DNA from: Methanospirillum hungatei
Lineage (GTDB): Archaea > Halobacteriota > Methanomicrobia > Methanomicrobiales > Methanospirillaceae
Direction: 5' to 3'
Length of the DNA stretch: 64,000 nucleotides
Assembly: GCF_019263745.1 (NCBI RefSeq)
Contig: NZ_CP077107.1
Coordinates: 930,001 to 994,000, forward strand
The notes beneath the pieces were generated by a model. That model did no database searches. It was not told the DNA's origin and saw nothing but the letters and a program-made list of their open reading frames with translations. The position numbers and the translations under genes are program-made. Shown piece by piece: positions 60,932 to 64,000 of this stretch. Positions within the stretch are counted from its first letter, which is position 1; every line of letters starts with the position of its first letter.

Positions 60932-61885
60932 ATGCTACCGATAATTGAGATCTCAAACCTTACGATCTCATTTCACGGTGATGAATACTGTCTTACTGCA
61001 ATAGAAGACCTCACCCTGTCAATTTTCAAGGGTGAAACACTCGCCATAATCGGAGAGAGTGGAAGTGGGAAGTCCGTACTCGGACAGGCAATACTGTCAA
61101 TCCTTCCAGAATCTGCAGAGATTCAGGGTATAATTAATTACAGTGAAAAAAATCTCCTCATGGCAAGCGATTCTGAACTTGAATCAATTCGGGGCGGACT
61201 CATCGGCTGGGTTCCACAAAATCCGAAGATGGGGTTTAATCCATCCATGAAAATGTGGAAACAAATTGCAGAGTCCATGATAATCCACACTGATAGTAGC
61301 TGGTCTGAAGCAAAAAGGCAGGCTATTTCCTTACTTGAACGATTCAAAGTTCTTCCTGCAGATCAATGGGCAGATGCATACCCGGTTTCATATAGTGGCG
61401 GTATGCTCCAGAGAGCCATGGTAGCAATGGGAACCAGTGTTAATCCGGATGTTATCATCGCTGATGAACCCACGAAAGGAGTCGATCTCCTGAATAAATC
61501 TGGAATAACTGATTTGTTTCTGGAAATGAAAAACCGGGGGATAACCCAGATTTTAATCACCCATGACCTTGATTTTGCACGAGAACTAGCTGACCGGGTA
61601 GCAGTATTATATTGTGGACAAATTGTAGAGATTACAAGCAAAGAAATATTCTTCACCCATCCACGGCATCCCTACTCCCACGGTCTGTTACAATCTCTCC
61701 CTCAAAATGGTCTTTGTCCGATTCCTGGAAATGCACCGCCCATGCATATCGTTCATACCGGATGCAGATTCAAAGACCGCTGTTCTGATTCAAAAAAAGA
61801 ATGTAAAAATCCTGTCCCCTTCTTCTCAATGAATAAAGATTATGTCAGATGCTTCAACTATCATAACCGGGACCAGCCTTTGTAA
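60932..61885 (+). CDS. Peptide/nickel ABC transporter ATP-binding protein (OppD/NikD type)
   Basis: The 317-residue ATPase has the OppD-type plan: ISNLTISFHGDEYCLTAIED, Walker A GESGSGKSVLGQAI, Q-loop IGWVPQNPKMGFNPSMKMW, signature YSGGMLQRAMVAMG, Walker B VIIADEPTKGVDL and switch ITHDLDFARE. The C-terminal oligo_HPY end has the Cys cluster CRFKDRCSDSKKEC. It overlaps the next ATPase by 44 bases. Nickel, dipeptides or related ligands are possible substrates. Confidence 0.9.
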   Translation: MLPIIEISNLTISFHGDEYCLTAIEDLTLSIFKGETLAIIGESGSGKSVLGQAILSILPESAEIQGIINYSEKNLLMASDSELESIRGGLIGWVPQNPKMGFNPSMKMWKQIAESMIIHTDSSWSEAKRQAISLLERFKVLPADQWADAYPVSYSGGMLQRAMVAMGTSVNPDVIIADEPTKGVDLLNKSGITDLFLEMKNRGITQILITHDLDFARELADRVAVLYCGQIVEITSKEIFFTHPRHPYSHGLLQSLPQNGLCPIPGNAPPMHIVHTGCRFKDRCSDSKKECKNPVPFFSMNKDYVRCFNYHNRDQPL

Positions 61886-62762
61886 AACATATGAATCAGG
61901 CATATTCACCCGCCAAAGTACATATGCTGTTCGGGATGTGGATTTTTCCATCCAAAAAGGGGAAACCTATGTACTTGTAGGTGAAAGTGGAAGCGGTAAA
62001 ACAACGCTGGGAAAACTTCTCATTATGCTCATTCATCTCACCAGCGGGCATCTTTATTATAAAGGGACACAGGTGGACCCAAAACAAAAACAGGAATTGG
62101 GTTTATTTCGAAAGAAGATGCAGATTATCCCTCAGCACCCTGAAGATGCTCTTAATCCCCGGTGGAAAGTGAGTTATTCTGTTCTTGAACCATTCAGAAT
62201 TCATGATGATCTTGAGTTACATGGAACAAAAAAAGAACGATTAACAGAACTTCTGGATATGACCGGACTCAATCATGAGTATGCAAACAGGTATCCTCAT
62301 CAATTATCCGGAGGGGAACTTCAGCGGGCAGTTATAGCAAGAACACTTGCTTTAAAACCTGAATTCATCGTCTGTGATGAGCCTACATCCATGCTTGATG
62401 TATCAGTGCAGGCATCCATTATCCATCTTCTTCAAAGCATTCAGAAAAGAACACATGTTGCATTACTTTTTATAACTCATGACATCCGGATAGCATCTCT
62501 TATTGGTGACCGGATTGGGGTGATGTATCAGGGGCAGATCGTTGAAGAAGGAGAACATATCATGACCAAACCCTTGCATCCATACACCCGGTCATTATGT
62601 GGATGTGCATCTCCAAGACATCAGACCAATCCGAAAGCTGCTACGGGATGCCCATTTTATGCTGATTGTCCGGTTTCAGAAGAACGATGCAGAACACAGC
62701 CGCCACTGGTTTCATGGGAGAACCGAAAAATCAGATGCCACTTTCCAGAAAAATTGACATGA
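61842..62762 (+). CDS. Peptide/nickel ABC transporter ATP-binding protein (OppF/NikE type)
   Basis: The 306-residue protein is the second ATPase of the pair: Walker A GESGSGKTTLGKLL, Q-loop QIIPQHPEDALNPRW, signature LSGGELQRAVIARTL, Walker B FIVCDEPTSMLDVS and switch ITHDIRIASL. The C-terminal Cys cluster CPFYADCPVSEERC matches that of the partner. The start at 61842 lies inside the previous gene, giving tight coupling. It forms the heterodimeric motor with OppD. Confidence 0.9.
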   Translation: MSDASTIITGTSLCKTYESGIFTRQSTYAVRDVDFSIQKGETYVLVGESGSGKTTLGKLLIMLIHLTSGHLYYKGTQVDPKQKQELGLFRKKMQIIPQHPEDALNPRWKVSYSVLEPFRIHDDLELHGTKKERLTELLDMTGLNHEYANRYPHQLSGGELQRAVIARTLALKPEFIVCDEPTSMLDVSVQASIIHLLQSIQKRTHVALLFITHDIRIASLIGDRIGVMYQGQIVEEGEHIMTKPLHPYTRSLCGCASPRHQTNPKAATGCPFYADCPVSEERCRTQPPLVSWENRKIRCHFPEKLT

Positions 62763-62819
62763 AGTATTACTAAAATCAAATAAATATTATTATGTATGGC
62801 TTGTTACATACTCAGTTTT

Positions 62820-64000
62820 ATGGGGAAAATAGGTAAGTCATTCTTATTTTTCATGGTTGTATTGTCTCTCTGTCTGATCAGTACCATTGGAACAGCGGAG
62901 AACGTACTGACAGTTGCAGGACCCTGGGATCCAGCGGTAGATCCTCATGTTTCTGGGTATTCACTCCAGCGTCTTGGAGTTACAGAAACATTGGTAGATG
63001 TGGACCAGTCTGTTGGACTTATTCCAGGACTTGCTTCAAACTGGCAGGTTTCCGGGGATCAGTTAACATGGACATTTATCATTCGTGAGGGGGTTAAATT
63101 TCATGATGGTTCATTTGTAAATGCTCACACAGCGGAGAAATCTTTGGAAGATTCCTTGAAAAAGTCCAAGACATTTGCAAAAGTGCCGATCAAGGACATC
63201 ACTGCATTAAATGATAAAACCCTTGAAATTTCGTTAAATTCAGCATTTCCAGCACTTCCCGCTTATATGGCGAAAGGTGAAAGTGCAATACTCTCCGAAG
63301 CATGTCTTGCCCAGGGCGATATCACAAGCCCGGTAAGTACAGGACCATTCAAGTTTGTCTCTTTCTCGCCAAAAGAAGAGATGATAACCGCATCAAATCC
63401 AGATTACTGGGGGAAAAAGCCATCTGTTGATCAGGTCGTGTATATGACCGTCCCTGAAGCGGCAACCCGGTCATTGCTGCTCGAAAGTGGTGATGCAGAT
63501 ATTGTCCAGATTATGCCTGCCGATGTTACTGAATCATTTAAATCTAAATCTGGATTTACCGTTAAATCACAGCCCATTGCTCGTACCCGTGAAATTCTTT
63601 ATAATTGTGAGTCAGGCCCATTTGCAGACCAGACAGTCAGACAGGCAATAAATTATGCCATTGACCGACAGGCAATTGTGGATTATGTCATGGAAGGAGT
63701 AGGGTCACCTGCAGCAGGTATGTTCCCTCCAGATTTTTACTGGGCAAACAGTAATATTCAGCCATTTTCTTATGATCCGGAAAAGGCAAAAAGTATGCTA
63801 GAACAAGCAGGATGGAAAGATTCCGACGGTGATGGCATCCTTGATAAAAACCGCGAGAAGTTTTCAATCACCCTCGTCACATATCCGGAACGTGCTGAAC
63901 TACCACCGACTGCAGAGGTTATCCAGGATCAGCTGAAGGATATCGGTATTGAAGTTGAGATTGTCGTGGTGGACAATGATTCATCAACCGCTCTGCGAGA
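62820..64000 (+). CDS. Extracellular solute-binding protein, family 5 (runs off window)
   Basis: The 5' about 393 codons of a SBP_bac_5 protein, open to the end of the window. ATG 62820 starts a signal peptide (GKIGKSFLFFMVVLSLCLIS, then TIGTAEN); an in-frame ATG at 62796 is an alternative. AAATAAATATTATT (about 62778-62791) may be its own TATA box. The fold is shown by VLTVAGPWDPAVDPHVSGYS, GLIPGLASNWQVSGDQLTWT, REGVKFHDGSFVNAHTAEKS and VRQAINYAIDRQAIVDYVME. Position after OppD/OppF suggests nickel or peptide uptake. The permease genes would lie beyond the window. Confidence 0.88.
   Translation, partial: MGKIGKSFLFFMVVLSLCLISTIGTAENVLTVAGPWDPAVDPHVSGYSLQRLGVTETLVDVDQSVGLIPGLASNWQVSGDQLTWTFIIREGVKFHDGSFVNAHTAEKSLEDSLKKSKTFAKVPIKDITALNDKTLEISLNSAFPALPAYMAKGESAILSEACLAQGDITSPVSTGPFKFVSFSPKEEMITASNPDYWGKKPSVDQVVYMTVPEAATRSLLLESGDADIVQIMPADVTESFKSKSGFTVKSQPIARTREILYNCESGPFADQTVRQAINYAIDRQAIVDYVMEGVGSPAAGMFPPDFYWANSNIQPFSYDPEKAKSMLEQAGWKDSDGDGILDKNREKFSITLVTYPERAELPPTAEVIQDQLKDIGIEVEIVVVDNDSSTALR

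Noticed and set aside
1-64000. tRNA, rRNA, riboswitches and replication origin
   Set aside because: None was recognised by eye; a covariance-model search (tRNAscan-SE, Infernal) would be needed to exclude small RNAs.

Overview
The window looks like chromosome of a mesophilic methanogenic euryarchaeon, most likely Methanomicrobiales and probably close to Methanospirillum. This is an inference from gene content: AMP-forming acetyl-CoA synthetase, receiver/PAS signalling proteins, a DUF5591 protein related to archaeosine synthase, PF01637/DUF234 ATPases, paired FecCD-type metal-chelate transporters, an archaeal-style type I-B CRISPR system, AT-rich spacers and few recognisable Shine-Dalgarno sites. 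No rRNA or tRNA was recognised.

Layout. 1-4.3 kb: end of acetyl-CoA synthetase, a receiver-PAS protein, a DUF5591 protein and an exported Cache protein. 4.4-10.1 kb: an operon for uptake of a metal chelate or corrinoid (binding protein, FecCD permease, ATPase, methyltransferase, and a radical SAM enzyme fused to a binding-protein-like domain). 10.1-17.6 kb: two paralogous small exported proteins flanking a secreted S9 peptidase, a CDF-family protein, two DUF1538 membrane proteins with a P-II protein, and a tandem universal stress protein. 18-23.2 kb: a tandem duplication of a shikimate-kinase-like gene plus an AAA-ATPase/PD-(D/E)XK gene. The second kinase copy is broken by a stop codon, and the two ATPases share both ends but differ in the middle. 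23.2-26.6 kb: Fic protein, antitoxin, and relics of a RelE toxin, a TPR protein and a COG2865-like protein. 26.6-35.8 kb: a complete type I-B CRISPR-Cas locus with 17 repeats, cas2-cas1-cas4 on one strand, cas8b-cas7-cas5-cas3 on the other, and a convergent cas6.

35.9-43 kb is a mobile-element graveyard: a decayed ISL3 transposase, a HepT fragment, a large exported Cys-rich protein, a mosaic of duplicated gene ends, a two-gene ATPase plus acidic-motif partner pair that may be a defence module, a truncated IS1634-type transposase and an intact MntA/HepT pair. 43-48.8 kb is a minus-strand set of genes typical of an integrated plasmid or virus-like element: nuclease-like protein, small protein, large primase-helicase and several proteins of unknown function. 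49-55 kb: a DUF234 ATPase, a frameshifted aminoglycoside-phosphotransferase-like gene, a DrrAB-type ABC exporter and a secreted papain-family peptidase.

55.3-59.2 kb holds a second metal-chelate ABC operon, again with a methyltransferase and with a Cys-rich binding protein. It is followed by an MFS transporter and by the start of a dipeptide/nickel-type ABC operon (two ATPases and a binding protein that runs off the window). The strongest leads are the radical SAM/binding-protein fusion inside a transport operon, the cassette-swapped AAA-ATPase duplication, the ATPase/partner pair with its duplicated scar, and the primase element.
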